Shown here: piece after piece, positions 1 through 12,343 of the stretch | Numbering within the stretch: the stretch's first letter is position 1 | Layout of the letters: each line of letters begins with the position of its first letter | DNA from: Coleophoma eucalyptorum | Taxonomy: Eukaryota; Ascomycota; Leotiomycetes; Helotiales; Dermateaceae | DNA length: 64,000 nucleotides | Reading direction: 5' to 3' | Assembly (NCBI GenBank): GCA_026120035.1 | Contig: JALRME010000018.1 | Span: forward strand, 620,001 to 684,000 | The notes under the pieces: model-generated | What the model saw: the letters and a program-made list of their open reading frames with translations, nothing else | The model's database searches: none | Told to the model about the DNA's origin: nothing | Program-made: the position numbers and the translations under genes

Positions 1-892
1 TCTTCCAGACCGTTCGTGTGTCACCATGACAGTTCCGTTCATGGATGCATAGTAAGTCTTCATTTCGTCTAATTCACTTTTGGCAATTTTCTTGGCCCCG
101 CAGATGGATCAACACGCTCGGAAACATTAACTGATCATTTCCAGCGTCAAACTCCTTATCCAAACTTGCCATCGCCGACAGGTTCATGCAATGGGCGGTA
201 TGGCGGCTCAGATCCCCATCAAGGATGATAAGGCAGCCAACGATAAGGCAATGGAGGGTGTGTATGCCGATAAGCTTCGTGAGGCCAAGGCCGGCCACGA
301 CGGTACCTGGGTTGCGCATCCAGCTTTGGCATCCATCGCTTCGGAAGTCTTCAACAAGCACATGCCAACTCCAAATCAGATGTTTGTTCGACGTGAGGAT
401 GTCAAGATTGGACAGAACGATCTTTTGAACATGAACGTCCCAGGTGCCGTAACCGAAGAGGGTATCCGCAAGAACCTGAACATTGGGCTCGGTTACATGG
501 AGGGATGGCTCCGGGGTGTTGGATGCGTGCCAATCAACTACTTGATGGAAGACGCAGCCACGGCCGAAGTATCTCGATCACAATTGTGGCAATGGGTCAA
601 GCACGGTGTTGCTCTTGATTCTGGAAAGAAAGTTGACAAAGCCTATGCTTTGAAGCTATTAAAGGAACAAGCCGAGGAGCTGGCTTCCAAGGGTCCTAAG
701 GGTAACAAATACCACCTAGCTGCGCAATACTTCAGCGGGCAGGTCACTGGTGAAGATTATGCGGACTTTTTGACGTCGTAAGTTCTCCACTCTATACCGT
801 GTGCTCCTTTCAACCAACTAACATTGCTGGCCAGACTTTTGTACAATGAGATCACCTCTGTTGGCAGCTCGTCACCGGCCTCTAAACTGTAA
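1..892 (+). CDS. acuE: Malate synthase, C-terminal part (5' end outside window)
   Basis: Glyoxylate-cycle enzyme condensing glyoxylate and acetyl-CoA to malate, probably in peroxisomes/glyoxysomes. The exons join as <1-51, 145-777 and 835-892; reading starts with the codon at base 2 and gives 246 residues of the C-terminal half. Family landmarks are [15 protein letters not shown] in the first exon, the [15 protein letters not shown] stretch, and [27 protein letters not shown] cut across the middle of exon 2. The short last exon ends in Ser-Lys-Leu, a type 1 peroxisomal targeting signal, which independently supports the second splice. Introns of 93 and 57 bp have gtaagt donors. The fungal enzyme is usually about 540 residues, so a little over half of the gene lies to the left. 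Function is confident by family. Confidence 0.95.
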
Positions 893-1075
893 TGAGCTCT
901 CTTTGATTGGTTTTCTTGGTAGGAAAAGGCTGTGATTAACTATGTAGTCAAAACAAGATGTATGATTCAAGCCGAGTCATTGTGTGCATGTTTTCGCATT
1001 AGCAGATGTAAGATGACCATGGGTGACACCCTCGATAGGCTTTTGATCTCCGCCCATCTCCCAAAGGTCCAGCAA

Positions 1076-1357
1076 CACGTGCGGAGAAATGGACCCATCC
1101 CGCTTCGCTGGGATTCCCGCCACATCAACCAGCCAATCATGTGCCGCCTATTGACATTCTCTGCACAGATCGGCTGGCCAGCCCGACCACTGAATGTCAC
1201 TGTCAGTTGATGATTTGAGATATATGCTCAGGACGGGAATTACATTGGATTCTTTCCTCCATACCTGTTGAACTATCCCACTCTCAGCGAGGTCATATTA
1301 CTCTGTGGCTTTCCCATACTATCTTCCACAAGTGAAGCCGATTCTTTCTCCCACGTG
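1076..1357 (+). promoter_or_regulatory. Two CACGTG boxes upstream of the acid phosphatase gene
   Basis: Perfect CACGTG palindromes lie at 1076-1081 and 1352-1357, about 470 and 190 bp before the acid phosphatase start. This hexamer is the core site of the phosphate-starvation bHLH factors (yeast Pho4, Neurospora NUC-1). Regulation of the downstream secreted phosphatase by phosphate is an inference. The rest of 893-1545 holds no gene I can support. Confidence 0.45.
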
Positions 1358-1545
1358 TCTGCTCTCCGGAAGTAAGTAGCCAAAGTAATCGCAAGGTCTC
1401 TCTGTCTGGACCTGCATGACGTTCAGGAACAGGATGAGTATAAGGATGACCATCTTGTACGCTTCTTGGCGGTCTTTTCTTTCCTCTCTACCCTGCTCTT
1501 CTTCTTATCTCCCCTCGCCTTTCCTGCACTAGGAATAGCAGCACG

Positions 1546-3136
1546 ATGCGTTCAACTCCAATCCTGCGCAGCTTAGCTGCTGTTGCAGTATCTGCCTCGT
1601 CCTGCCAGGCTGCTACCAATGCCACCATCAACTCGCAAGTCCGTCTCGCCTATGCTGGAGACTCGGGCATGTACGTTTCATGGAACACATTCCAGCACCT
1701 CAATCAGCCAACTGTGAAGTTCGGCTTGAGCCCTAACCACTTGACCGAGACCGTATCCTCCAACATCTCCGTCACCTACCCAACATCTTTGACATACAAC
1801 AACCATGTCAAGATCACCGGGCTGAAGCCACATACTACTTACTACTATGCTCCTGTTGGTCTTCTGAAGGATAACACAACAACTCTGCCATATTCTTTCA
1901 CAACTGGTAGACCCGCTGGCGACAGCACGCCTTATTCGATTGCTGTTGTTGTGGATATGGGCACCATGGGTGCTCAGGGTCTTACTACTACGGCAGCAAA
2001 GGGCATCTCGGCTAACAACATCCTGAAGAAGGGCGAGAACAATACCATCGATTCGTTAACAGCAGTTGTCGATTCGTATGAGTTCTTGTGGCATCGTAAG
2101 TAAAAGAATCCCTTCTAGAAATTAAAAATACAGGCGCCTAATATTGATATGCGTTACAGCGGGAGACATCGCTTATGCCGATTACTGGCTTAAGGAGGAA
2201 ATCCAGGGCTTCCTTCCAAACACTACCATCGCTGATGGATACAAGGTGTACGAGTCTATCCTGAATGACTACTATGATGAGCTCACCCCCGTTACCACCA
2301 AGAAGCCATATATGGTTGGCCCAGGAAACCACGAGTCCAACTGTGACAACGGTGGAACCACCGACAGCTCCAAGAACATCACCTACACTGACAAGATCTG
2401 CATGCCCGGCCAGACCAACTTCACCGGATACCGCAACCACTTCCGCATGCCCTCTGCCGAGTCTGGCGGAACCGGTAACTTCTGGTACAGCTTCGACCAC
2501 GGAATGGTGCATTACGTCCAGCTGGACACCGAGACTGATCTCGGACACGGATTCATCGGAAACGATGAAGTCGGTGGTTCCGAGGGAGATGACTCCGGAC
2601 CATTCAACCAGCTCCAGAACGCACAGACAAACTGGCTCGAGGCTGATCTGGCTAGTGTGGACCGTGCCGTCACCCCTTGGGTTGTCGTTGCTGGTCACCG
2701 CCCATGGTACCTCTCCCACGCCAACGCTAGCGGAACCATTTGCTGGACTTGCAAGGACGTCTTTGAGCCTCTGCTGATGCAATATGGTGTCGATCTCGTG
2801 CTCTCCGGCCACGCTCACGTCTATGAGCGAAACGCACCATTGGCTGATGGGGTCATCGACCCCAATGAGTTGAACAACCCAACTGCGCCTTGGTATATCA
2901 CCAACGGTGCTGCTGGCCATTACGACGGTCTGGATTCTTTGCAGACTCCCCGCCAAGATTATACCAGATTCAGCTTGGATACCAACAATGCTACGTATGG
3001 ATGGAGTCGTCTTACCTTCCACAACTGCACCCATCTCACTCATGACTTTGTTGCCAGTAACAACGGCAGTGTTGTTGACACGGCCACGTTGTATAAGCAG
3101 AGAGAGTGCAATGTTGGAAAGCCTACCTGTGGTTAA
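1546..3136 (+). CDS. Secreted purple acid phosphatase
   Basis: Metallophosphoesterase releasing phosphate from organic esters, expected outside the cell or in the wall. Two exons (1546-2095, 2160-3136) give 508 residues; the splice restores the motif HPGDIAYADYW across the junction. The N-terminus is a signal peptide ending near Cys-Gln-Ala (residues 20-22). An Ig-like N-terminal domain with YVSWNTF is followed by the calcineurin-like catalytic domain: the D-x-G motif at Asp137, GD-x2-Y at 186-189, GNHE at Asn240/His241, VVAGHRPWY and GHAHVYER, i.e. the full set of purple acid phosphatase metal ligands. Several N-x-S/T sites fit secretion. It is convergent with the PNGase-A-like gene (140 bp apart). 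Two CACGTG boxes upstream suggest phosphate control. Length is typical for fungal secreted members. Confidence 0.93.
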
Positions 3137-3276
3137 GAATTTGAATCATAGGAAAAGAGATAATAGGAGCGAATGAAGATAGAATCTAGCTGTATGGGGC
3201 TATCTATAATGCAATTGTAATTACCGAGCTATCTTCTTCAATAGACTCTTTTATCAAACCTTACCAGTGAAATTGA

Positions 3277-5535
3277 CTAGATAAGGAATATGGTGTCGGG
3301 GACCGCAATCGTTGTCTCGGATACCTCATCCTCTATCAGAGCTGGCTCATAGCCATCAATAGCCTTGACATGTCTCCCATACTCGACCTCACTCCCGTCC
3401 GTACCAGGACCCTCAAATGAGAACCACTGCTCTGTCATTCCCAGGGTGCCGTCCGCAGGATCGATCGCCCCAGCAAATTCATAATAGGTATCGTTCCAGT
3501 AGTACATACAGCTGCCGTTTTGTCGCGTGGTCAGAACTGCTGGCGTGGTGTAGATTGTGGGTGTGGTCAGGTAGGAGAGGATGGGGGTCGTGTTAGATAT
3601 GAGGGAGCGGTCGAGGATTGCGAAGAGCGTGGAATTGGCTTCTGTGGCATCGGCAGGAGTGGTAACAGCTTGGTAGAACGTAATTGGGTAAGAGTATGTG
3701 TTAATAATTGCGGAGGAGTTGGAGCTCAAGGGTGAGAAATTGCTTGTCCCTTCAGTCAATTGCGTAAGTGTTTCGTTATGCCCTAGACTGGTGAAGTTTT
3801 GGATGTTGAGGTAGCTGAGTTCTTGGGACCAGGTAAGGGCTCTGCTGCCCGAGGAAGTAGTGATTGTGCTTGTGTGAGACAAGCTCCTCTGGCCGCTCAA
3901 TGAGACCCAAAGAGAGGTATTTGTGCTTGAGTTTGAAGCTGTTGTAATGACGGGTGTAAAATTGAAGGATGGCTCCGGAGTAAGTGATTGCATGGTCTAT
4001 TCCTAACATTAGTCGTGGACCAATATAGAATAGATAAACACTGAGAGAGGTTTAAAATATTGACGTATGAGAATATTGACTTACCGTACTTGTGGTCTGG
4101 TTTCCATTGTCATCAACCCATATGAAGATAGATCCAGTAATCCACCAATTAGATCCAACAGTACCCAGAAGAGTCTCGGTATCATATCCAAGAACCTTCA
4201 ACTCAAAGCTATGAGCAGCGCCATCGCACAATAGGCCCAGCCAAGGACTGATATCGATTTCAAAACTTGGTAGGTCATACGTATCAATGCCAACGATTGG
4301 TACCCATAGTCCAGGTGAGATACCCCCCGTAAACACGATTGGAAATGGCCAGCTCACTCCCGCTAGCTCACCATCAATTAGAAGCTGTACTTCGCGGAAT
4401 GGGCTATAGCCATAAATCGCTGTGTTGTTGAATGTTGAGTCGTATTCCGTCGGTACATTGGTGTACCAAAACTCTTCAGCTCCATTTCCTGATGCAAGGA
4501 TGCTGACAACAGCTCTTTCGACATTTCGGGGGAATATCGCTAAGATGGTAGCATTTCCATCCGGTAAGGAGATAACGGAGGACTCGTTAGATGCTGAGGA
4601 CTGGGTGGAGATTGGAAGAATGATATCAGCTGGGCTGAATGTCTCAAATCCATCATTGTAGTAAAGTGCTGTGATGGTTACATTGTACGATCCTGTGAAG
4701 ACAGAATCATAGATATTGTCCATCTCCATGATGACCTTCTGCTCAGACCGGAGCAGAGTGTCGAAGATAGTCATATCTTTTTGGTAATTGTAGAAGATAC
4801 CTGTCCGCACTGGCATAGCTGTTGTACTTCGCCATATTTCGATGTCGCCAAAGAACAGCAAACCAAGACGATCGTAGTTTATGCCAGCAGATACTATGGA
4901 CATATTGAATATTGTGGTTGTAAAGTTGCAATTTGCCGGAGGAGCGTATGATCCTACCAAATCAGCAAAGAAATGATTTACCTTTGCAAGGTTGACCTAC
5001 CAACATATGGTGTCCCATAACTCGCAGCGAATTCATGCTGGACAATGACCTGCTCACAGCTTGAGGAACCATAATTACTCCTCAATGGTGCTTCAACTTG
5101 GAAGACATCCAACAATCCAGTACTGGAAGAGTTATCATAGGAAGTCGCCGAAGCAAGATGCGACCGGCTCCAAATAGCACTTAGCACAAAACACAGAACA
5201 ACAATCATTTTCGCAACAGTTATCCAACGACGAACAACGATCTCATCTTGCCAGCGGTGCAGGGTAACCCTGAAGATATTTATGCAGGAACCGGCAATAG
5301 GGATGCACAACGAAGAGTGGGATTGGCCATCCTGGCATGAGCATTGCGCTCTGATAGCGTAACGTTGTATCTTATCAAAATGATAGACTTGCCTGCTCAT
5401 AAAAGGATTGACATCGTGCTTGAGAGCGGGGTGCAGGAGACGCGAATCATCCGAGTCTGGAAGGTGTTTTTCATCTCGAATCTTGTCCATGACTTTGTCT
5501 TGAGGATCAGAAGCGCAGGACCTCCTGTCTCTCAC
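3277..5535 (-). CDS. PNGase-A-like peptide-N4-(N-acetyl-glucosaminyl)asparagine amidase
   Basis: Resembles the plant/fungal peptide:N-glycanase A family, which removes N-glycans from glycopeptides in acidic or secretory compartments. Exons 5535-5001, 4953-4085 and 3996-3277 join in frame to 707 residues. Family features seen are FQVEAPLRSN, SSCEQVIVQHEFAASYGTPYVGSYAPP across the first splice, FDRLGLLFFGDIEIWR-type segment (here YDRLGLLFFGDIEIWRST), then FWYTNVP and the GSNWWITGSIFIW segment. About 100 residues precede a hydrophobic stretch (about 104-123), giving a type II anchor. An alternative start at 5208 (Met110) would turn it into a classical signal peptide and a 598-residue protein. 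Numerous N-x-S/T sites fit the secretory route. It diverges from the Zn2Cys6 gene, so they may share a promoter. Enzymatic activity is inferred. Confidence 0.8.
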
Positions 5536-5839
5536 AGTTGTCTCTCATCTCCATTCGAATCCATGCCAACTTACAAGTATCTCGACTCAAGTCAGGAAAT
5601 AAATATTGAAGGGATGGCTCGAAAGGCACAAATAGAATGTGTCGTAGCTCTATCAAAAGGCTTGGCCGTGCCCCAAAGCTCAATCTTATCGCCTCGCTAT
5701 CTTATCAAGGCATACATAGACTCTTCCTTTTCACCTCTCTTGTGTTGCGATTTGTATCTTTATTACACAGCTCTTGAAAGAGAACTCCATTCGATATGTG
5801 ACGATGGAAACCAGTGGTTGTTTGCCACGTAGAGGCTCA
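5536..5839. other. Short divergent intergenic region
   Basis: About 300 bp between the PNGase-A-like and Zn2Cys6 genes. No clear TATA box or repeated operator is visible. If either gene uses a downstream start (5208 or 5804/5840 options), the boundary shifts. Confidence 0.4.
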
Positions 5840-7458
5840 ATGAGTTCGCATAATACTATGGCAAAGGGACCAAGCAGACCCCCACCCAGACTGAGGACGA
5901 AGACGGGTTGTCTAACTTGTAGGAGCGCGTTAATTCTATTTGAGATAGCTACTAATTGTGACCGTAGGTAGGATTCGCAGGAAGAAATGCGATGAGAGGC
6001 GTACTATCTGCAGTGGATGCAGCAGAAATGGCCTCAATTGCAAATGGCCGGACTACCCCGCAAGATCGAGAGCCAGGTCCTCTTCTGAGTTGATCGTCAA
6101 GAACGCCTGTACTTCCACAAAGGAAGATGAGTCTGTCTTCGTGTCAGATCTATCTGAAAGTCCTACGAACCATGATGAGGTCTGTGAGGCTCCAAGGCAA
6201 GACCTGAACTTCTTGGGCGCTTTTGCAGGGAGCCCTTCAACAATCAATACCCCAGATACATACGAGCTCTTCCAATACTTCTTGAATATATTTATGCCTC
6301 CTCTAATTCGTCCTGGAGCACATAAATGGTATTTCGACCATTGTAATATTGTCTCAATGGGGTTATATATCCCTCCACTAATGGACTCCTACTTTGCATG
6401 CGCTGCTCTCCACCTGTCTCATAAACATGCAGATTTGCTTCCAAGGGCTCTTCAATACTATTCTTCAGCAGTGCTTCAGACGCGCCGGATGATTGCCGAA
6501 GGGGAGTTGCAAGGCACAGAAGATTGGCCAATTACGATGACAGTATTTCTTTGCTTATTCGAGGTAAGCTACCGCATTGCAGAGGGCAACTATCTTTTAG
6601 ATTCTCGAGAATACTGAGCTTATCTAGAGATGGCAACCTGGTCCTTCCAGGGCGATCATCCACTTACAAGGAGCTGGGCAGCTTCTAGCCCTCCGCAAAG
6701 CCAAACTTGGCGAGCAAGAACTGATCACTCCGTTTAATAGGCTCTATGCCGAATCGGTGCTCTACAATACAACGATATCAACTCTCTTGAGTGATGATAT
6801 ACCATCTCATGACCAAGTCTGGAACCAAGTCAGCACATATTTCTCTGCGTCTCCGTTCCCGGATGCCACTTGGCAGGCGAATTCCCCAATTCTTGGTGTC
6901 GCGCCTGATCTATTTCGTCTGATCCTAAAGATATCCTGCTTTGCTCGCTGTGAGAAGCTAGATGGTGATCAGCTTGCCCAAATCGAAAGAATCAAGGAAG
7001 ATTTGCAGACGTGGCTGCCTGCTGGGGACGAACTGAATAGTCAGCAATTCTGGGACCAGGACGCCGGCCATCGATCTGCCACGCTATACGCCGTCGCCGG
7101 GGATGTTCTCCTCTTCAAGATGTTGTATCCCTCAGAAAATGATACCAATTCTACTCTACAAAGACGAGTTCGACAGGGCCTTGAAATCTTGCAGCGAGCT
7201 GGCCCAGGTGGGTTCCAGAGCCATATAGCGTGCTGGCCGATTCTAGTATTAGGATGTGCCACTATTCACGAGGCTGATTTCAAGTATCTTTTGGCAAGTT
7301 TGGATGATACCTGGCAGAAGTCCTATCTTGGCGATACCAGACGTGCTGCTGATGTCTTGAAGGCTGTTTGGACAAGGAGAACTCAGAGCTGTGATTCTCT
7401 TGGTTTCGGAGCAGATGTTTTCATGCAGAAGCGCTATATCTCTGATATCATTAAGTAG
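5840..7458 (+). CDS. Zn(2)-Cys(6) fungal transcription factor
   Basis: Nuclear DNA-binding regulator. Exons 5840-5918, 5968-6563 and 6628-7458 give 501 residues. The first intron cuts the zinc cluster after its first cysteine pair; after joining, the pattern is C-x2-C-x6-C-x6-C-x2-C-x6-C (GCLTC, RIRRKKCDE, TICSGC, NGLNCKWP), the canonical Zn2Cys6 binuclear cluster. A basic Arg/Lys-rich N-terminus precedes it. The remaining ~400 residues are helical and resemble the fungal-specific regulatory region (Fungal_trans_2 type, with the ETYELFQYFL-like segment TYELFQYFLNIFMPPLI). An upstream in-frame ATG at 5804 would add 12 residues. Target genes are unknown; the divergent amidase gene is the nearest candidate. 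It is 13 kb from the PKS, so a link to that cluster is not supported. Confidence 0.87.
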
Positions 7459-7966
7459 AAGACATCTTAGCACTTGTTACGGACTAACGAATGGACCGTG
7501 AAGACTGGTTTAGTAAGGTACGGAAATAAGGCGAAATTTACAGCCCATTTCCAGCTAAAGGCTAGGAGCAGAGTGTCAAAATACACGATACAAGAGCCCG
7601 CGGGATCGATCACAAGCACAATCACCTATATCACAATCAACAAGAGCGCCTCAAGACTATTTATACTAAAGTCATCAATTGCAATCATACTTGATATTAC
7701 AGCAGCACACCAAAGATATGCAGCTAAACCTAATTTCTTGAACTCCAAACAATCAACTAAAGCAATCCCTCAAGACATAAGAAATTTAAAAGAGCGCTCC
7801 TGAACCCAAAGAACTATTGTCATGCCTGGGGCTTCCCACTCAACCTCCCAAGCCTAACCATAAGAATACCTTCTATACACCTCTTCCCGCGCCAACATTT
7901 ATCCCTACTACCTTAAACAAGAATTGAATGTCTGAAATCACAACACGGATTGACTTTGAAACAGGC
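7459..7966. other. Convergent intergenic region, no gene seen
   Basis: 3' flanks of the Zn2Cys6 and Dbf2 genes. A reading frame of 109 codons (7474-7803) has no recognisable similarity, intron or domain and begins 16 bases after the upstream stop; I regard it as chance. Confidence 0.5.
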
Positions 7967-10149
7967 TCAAAGCATGGTTCCAAAAGTCCCGTCCGTGGCA
8001 ATTGTCTTTCTTGGACTTGAATTTCCGCCATCCTCTGTAGCTGGCTTGCGGTGTCTGAATGTGAAGCCAACAAATAGACTCTTGCTCATAGGATCCTCTC
8101 TGTCGGCCATCTGTTCCAAAGCGTTCTGTTTGTCATGAACCTCTTTGTATTTAGCCATATCAGCTTCATTGCTGAAATCATCAAAGTATCCGGCATCAGT
8201 TTCCGAGTCAAGCTCAGGCACGAAAGGAGCACGTTGTGCACGAAGAGTGTTCCAGTCGACTTCGGCAAAGTATGCATGCTCATAGACCTCCTTAATGGAC
8301 CCAAAACGTCTGGTCTTGGATGCGATACAGCTAAACAAGTCAGTACATGGCCATTTCTTAAAGGGCAATACGCATACCTCGTGATGAAACCCCAGGTTCG
8401 GTTGCTAATGAAATAGTTTGGGTCTTCCCAGGTAGGCCTCTGGAGAACCTCTCTCCAGTGCTTCAAGTTCTTCCAGGTCTCGTCAACGGTTGCACCAGCA
8501 AATGGTGGGAAGCCAGTTAGTGCCTCGAAAAGCATGCATCCCAAACTCCAGTAGTCCACGGTGAAATCATAATGCTCTCCCTTCAGTACTTCGGGAGCCA
8601 TATAGTCAGGGGAGCCAACAATCGACTTTGCGTAGTTGACATCCTTATCCCTCATTGATCTGTACCCTTCTCGGCGTTCTGCGATCGTTCGTTGATCCAT
8701 TGGCTTCCCAAATGGCACGTATGTCTCGCCAACCTTCTCAAGCTTGACGCGCATCGATTCGATCTTACCGGGAGCTAACATACCAGCGGCAAGTCCAAAA
8801 TCCGTGAGTTTAACATGACCAGTAGAATCAATCAGGAAGTTTTCAGGCTTCAAATCTCTGTGGATGTATCCAAGTTGGTGAAGCGCGTCGACGGAGCAAA
8901 ACATCTCGGCGATATAGAAGCGAGCATGACGGTTTGCTAGAACACCTGTGTTGTTCAAAAGCGTGCGGAAATCTCCACCGGGGACGTATTCCTACCGCCA
9001 TTGTTAGAGGATAAAAATTGAGGGTAATATGAACTTACCATTGCCAAATAGATGCTCTTTTCATCCTGAAATGAGTACAACAAGCGTACAAGCCACTCAC
9101 TCTTCGCATTGGTCAAGATATCACGTTCAGTAAGAACATGTCGGACTTCATCAAGCTTGAAAAGTAGCTTCTTACTCATGACCTTCAAGGCACAGACTTC
9201 TCTTGTATCTTTCTTTTGCGCTAGGAAGACCTGGCCATATCCACCCTGCCCAACTTGTGTAAGAATCTGGAAATCTCCTTGGCGGAGACGCACTCTGCGC
9301 TTTCGCAGGTTGGCACGTTCACGCCCAGCATACTTCTTCCATGTCTCGTTGTATGTTTCTTCGGGTGTAGCAGGTGGAGCGGGGTATTCGCACTGGAAAT
9401 GGTTAAGGCGGTTTTGTCGAGATCCGACATAGGTGAGCAGATCGAAGTAATAGTCTAGGAAATCTTTAAATTATTAGCCAGGCTGCATTCAAGCATCAAG
9501 CCAGAGTCTTGGACGTACAGAGTTGGGTAACGTTAGCCAGACGCTTGACATTGGGCTTATTGAGAATCTCCAATTCCTCAGCTGTCAATCCCCGGTGGGT
9601 GTTGTATTTTCTGGTGGTGGATGGAGGTGTCTGGTCTCGGGGCTGATAAAGTTCTTGGCGTAGATTTGCTGCCGAGTTCTTAGAGGCCAGATCCAACGCC
9701 TGTCGCCCAGTCGGTGGTGTATTTTCCTTCCCATACTTGCGCACTGGACTACCAGGCGTCCCAGCAGACTTGTGTTGCAAAACACTATCATCGCCGCCAG
9801 AGGCGAAGTAAGATTCATCCACAGCTAGAGCATTGCTCTTTCCAGGAGACAGTGGTGAACCACGGCCAGCCTTTGTTGGGGTATCGAAGCTGGCTAGGTT
9901 GAGCTTCATAGAATTCTCAAAGGCGACCGGCAAATCATTTGCGCCAGGAGGATTCTGCTTCTTGCTTGGACTGCCTTGAGGGGTCTGTACTGGAGTGATG
10001 AAGCTATTTCGGTTTGGGGTGCCTGGTGTCTCTGCGAAAGATTCCTGTTGACTCATTCGAGTGAGAAGAGGTGGAGGTGGTACTGGAAGAATATCGTCAT
10101 GCTTTCCTCCCTGGGGTTGAGGAAACAAGTTTGTGAGGAAGCTCGACAT
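7967..10149 (-). CDS. dbf2: Dbf2/Sid2-type NDR-family serine/threonine kinase
   Basis: Kinase of the mitotic-exit/septation-initiation network, acting with a Mob1 partner at the spindle pole and septum. Four exons (10149-9519, 9454-9039, 8991-8378, 8330-7967) give 674 residues; all introns are 47-64 bp. The N-terminal ~210 residues are Pro/Ser-rich. Then comes the Mob-binding region with YYYFDLLTYVGSRQNR, followed by the kinase: glycine loop VGQGGYGQVF, catalytic loop HRDLKPENFL, TDFGLA, the long NDR insert between DFG and APE, activation segment SIVGSPDYMAPEV, and the C-terminal hydrophobic motif FVGFTFRH. The YVGSRQNR segment and tail distinguish it from Cot-1/Orb6 kinases and match Neurospora DBF-2 as I know the family. 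The last splice gives TSCIASKTRRF, as expected in this subfamily. Confidence 0.93.
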
Positions 10150-12343
10150 GATGCGCAGCAGTCAATTGACTTTTTGGAATTGACAATGCCACCACAGACG
10201 TGGTGCTGGAAAATCTTTCTACCTGCAGACAGAAAGAATGGTATGCAAAGTGAAGATGCAGAATATCAGGAGGAGAATGTAAGAGAGTGAACAGCCTGAA
10301 GAGCCCAGAACCAGAAAGGATCTGTATCTGCAGCGAGTGGATCTGTTAAGGCTTTCGAAGTTGCATGGATGGATATTATGGCGGGGAAATCTTGAGGTAT
10401 GATGCTGTCAACAAAAGCAGCGCGTGTTGCTACGATGGCAACGTACGCGATTGCGCTAATCTCAGGCCGCGATTCTCAGCTGCATCGGAGGTTAAGCCTT
10501 TGGATCTCATTCTCCCTACGATCAGTATGATATTCATTCTTCCTTGCATGCAGTATAGTACAGTCGCACTGCACTTTAAATTCCTCCCAAAGGCTTGTTC
10601 TCGCTTTTGAAATATATTTCAATGTTTAATGCTATCCGGTTTGAAGGATTGCTTTATTCGTAACCTTTGTTCAATTACACCATTTAAATCCACACACATA
10701 AGGATGAACTCAATTTGAATTGTCTTACAAGACGCAAATTTCATTTATCTCGAAACCAGAAGCATTTCCTACGGACGAACCATAATACAGCGGAAGCGCT
10801 ATAGCAAGCGTTGCTGGGTTCAACGCGCACAGGTGTCCAACGTCGCACAACGCATTCATTTACACACTTACCCCAACAGTCATCGGCTCAGAAACTCGAT
10901 TTGCTTCTTTACTAGTATGTGAGTACAATTTACTTACTAGTTCATATGCATCAGCTGTAGCACGGCCTCAAAGACTGCGACAAAGACAAATTCTCGATCC
11001 ACTGCTCTGTTGCAGGTGTCTGCAAGACTGGCTCCACTACTCTCACCTTTTGAATCTGGTATTGTTCGTCAGACGCGCATCCTCTCTTCTGAGTCAAGAA
11101 ATTGGAAGGGCATGGTGTTGAAAAAAAGAAATCGTAAATATCTCTTCTGGCAGCTAATAGCAGAAATAGAATCTCAATGATAGGTGTTTGTTCTTTCAGA
11201 AATTGCATTGTATTGTCTCGTGATAAAGGTGGGAAGAGTAGAGGAGGGAGACTTCGCTGAACGCCCATGATCCTTTCCCATCTAACAATATAATGGCAGA
11301 ATTAATGCTCTGAAGTACAGTATTTTGGTTTGTCTTATTTATCAATGATATTGCGTTCTTTCGCATCTGTCGTTCGCTTCTTCTGTGTTCCCTTTGCAAC
11401 AATTTCATATGCAGCCTCACGTATTCTTGCTTATGAAAGTAAGACAGCCTCCATTACTAGCATAATCGTGAACAGAAGGTGAGAATGTCTAATCTTTTAC
11501 TGCGAATGAGTCTCAGTTTCCTAATCTTGCAATTGCCATTTGTTACGATGTACCGTTCATGAGCGGTGATTACCCCCCCATCTCTATCGGTCGCCCGCTT
11601 CTTGGTGCGTAAGTTCAACTGATACATGCATCATCACACTTTGTTGGGGGTTGGTTGGGATATTTTGATACACGAAATCCCGGTTTGTATGTAGATGATG
11701 TACATTATGGGATTTCCAATTGCCATCAGCAAATCCCCGGGGAAAACTTTGCGAGTTCTTCAGAGATCATCGACCTGGCAAACCCCTGCAATCATGACAT
11801 CATTGCCCCTCCCCTCTACAGTGCAAAGAACATGTGCAATAGCATCTCGATGCGGATCCAATGATCCGTATAGAGCATTCATATGACAGTACCAGAGAGC
11901 CCAAGACGGCCATTTGAATACACCTGTTCTTTCACATGGCAATCTGGCTATTCCATGCTGTCATTAAGTGGGTAATTCCAAACCACCTGCCTATGACAGC
12001 TGGCGGACGCCTACAAAAAAGCGACACAACCTGGTATATGCTTTCTTCCCCACGGTGGCAATAGGTTGCAATAGGTTGCAATGACGTGCCTCTCACAGGG
12101 CTTTCTTTGCCGTCTGCGGGACATGTGTTATTGCCTTTTTCTTACGTCTTTTGATACAAATCATATTGTGAGGCAGAATTGCATACGCTTGGGAAAGCAA
12201 TCATTGTCCTACATAAGGTCTTCCTCCTCCTCCTTCATTCCTCTCCTCATCCTCAATACATCAGATTCAACTTTGCTACCTTCAAGAATCCTCGAAAATA
12301 CCCCGAAACCACATTCACAAACATCTTCATAACAATCTTCATC
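10150..12343. other. Long intergenic region between the dbf2 and HSP12-like genes
   Basis: About 2.2 kb without a supportable gene. The left part is the dbf2 upstream region. Near 12051-12080 the decamer ATAGGTTGCA is tandemly duplicated. The sequence from about 12180 is C/T-rich and looks like the 5' leader of the HSP12-like gene. Small reading frames (up to about 105 codons) on both strands show no similarity. Confidence 0.45.
11783..11815 (+). promoter_or_regulatory. Cluster of three CCCCT (STRE-type) elements
   Basis: CCCCT occurs at 11783-11787, 11806-11810 and 11811-11815, about 530-560 bp before the HSP12-like start. CCCCT/AGGGG is the stress response element bound by Msn2/Msn4-like C2H2 factors, a known control of HSP12 genes in yeast. 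Function here is inferred from the pairing with a stress gene. Confidence 0.35.

Noticed and set aside
932..1210. Overlapping frames on both strands in the malate synthase/phosphatase interval
   Set aside because: Neither has similarity, and they lie in a promoter carrying CACGTG boxes.
2138..3043. 301-codon minus-strand frame opposite the acid phosphatase
   Set aside because: Antisense shadow of a strongly codon-biased exon; the sense strand carries all catalytic motifs.
5840..7458. Zn2Cys6 factor as the PKS cluster regulator
   Set aside because: Lies 13-17 kb away with five unrelated genes, including dbf2, in between.
7474..7803. 109-codon plus-strand frame after the Zn2Cys6 gene
   Set aside because: No similarity, no splice or start context, and it begins 16 bases after the stop of the preceding gene.
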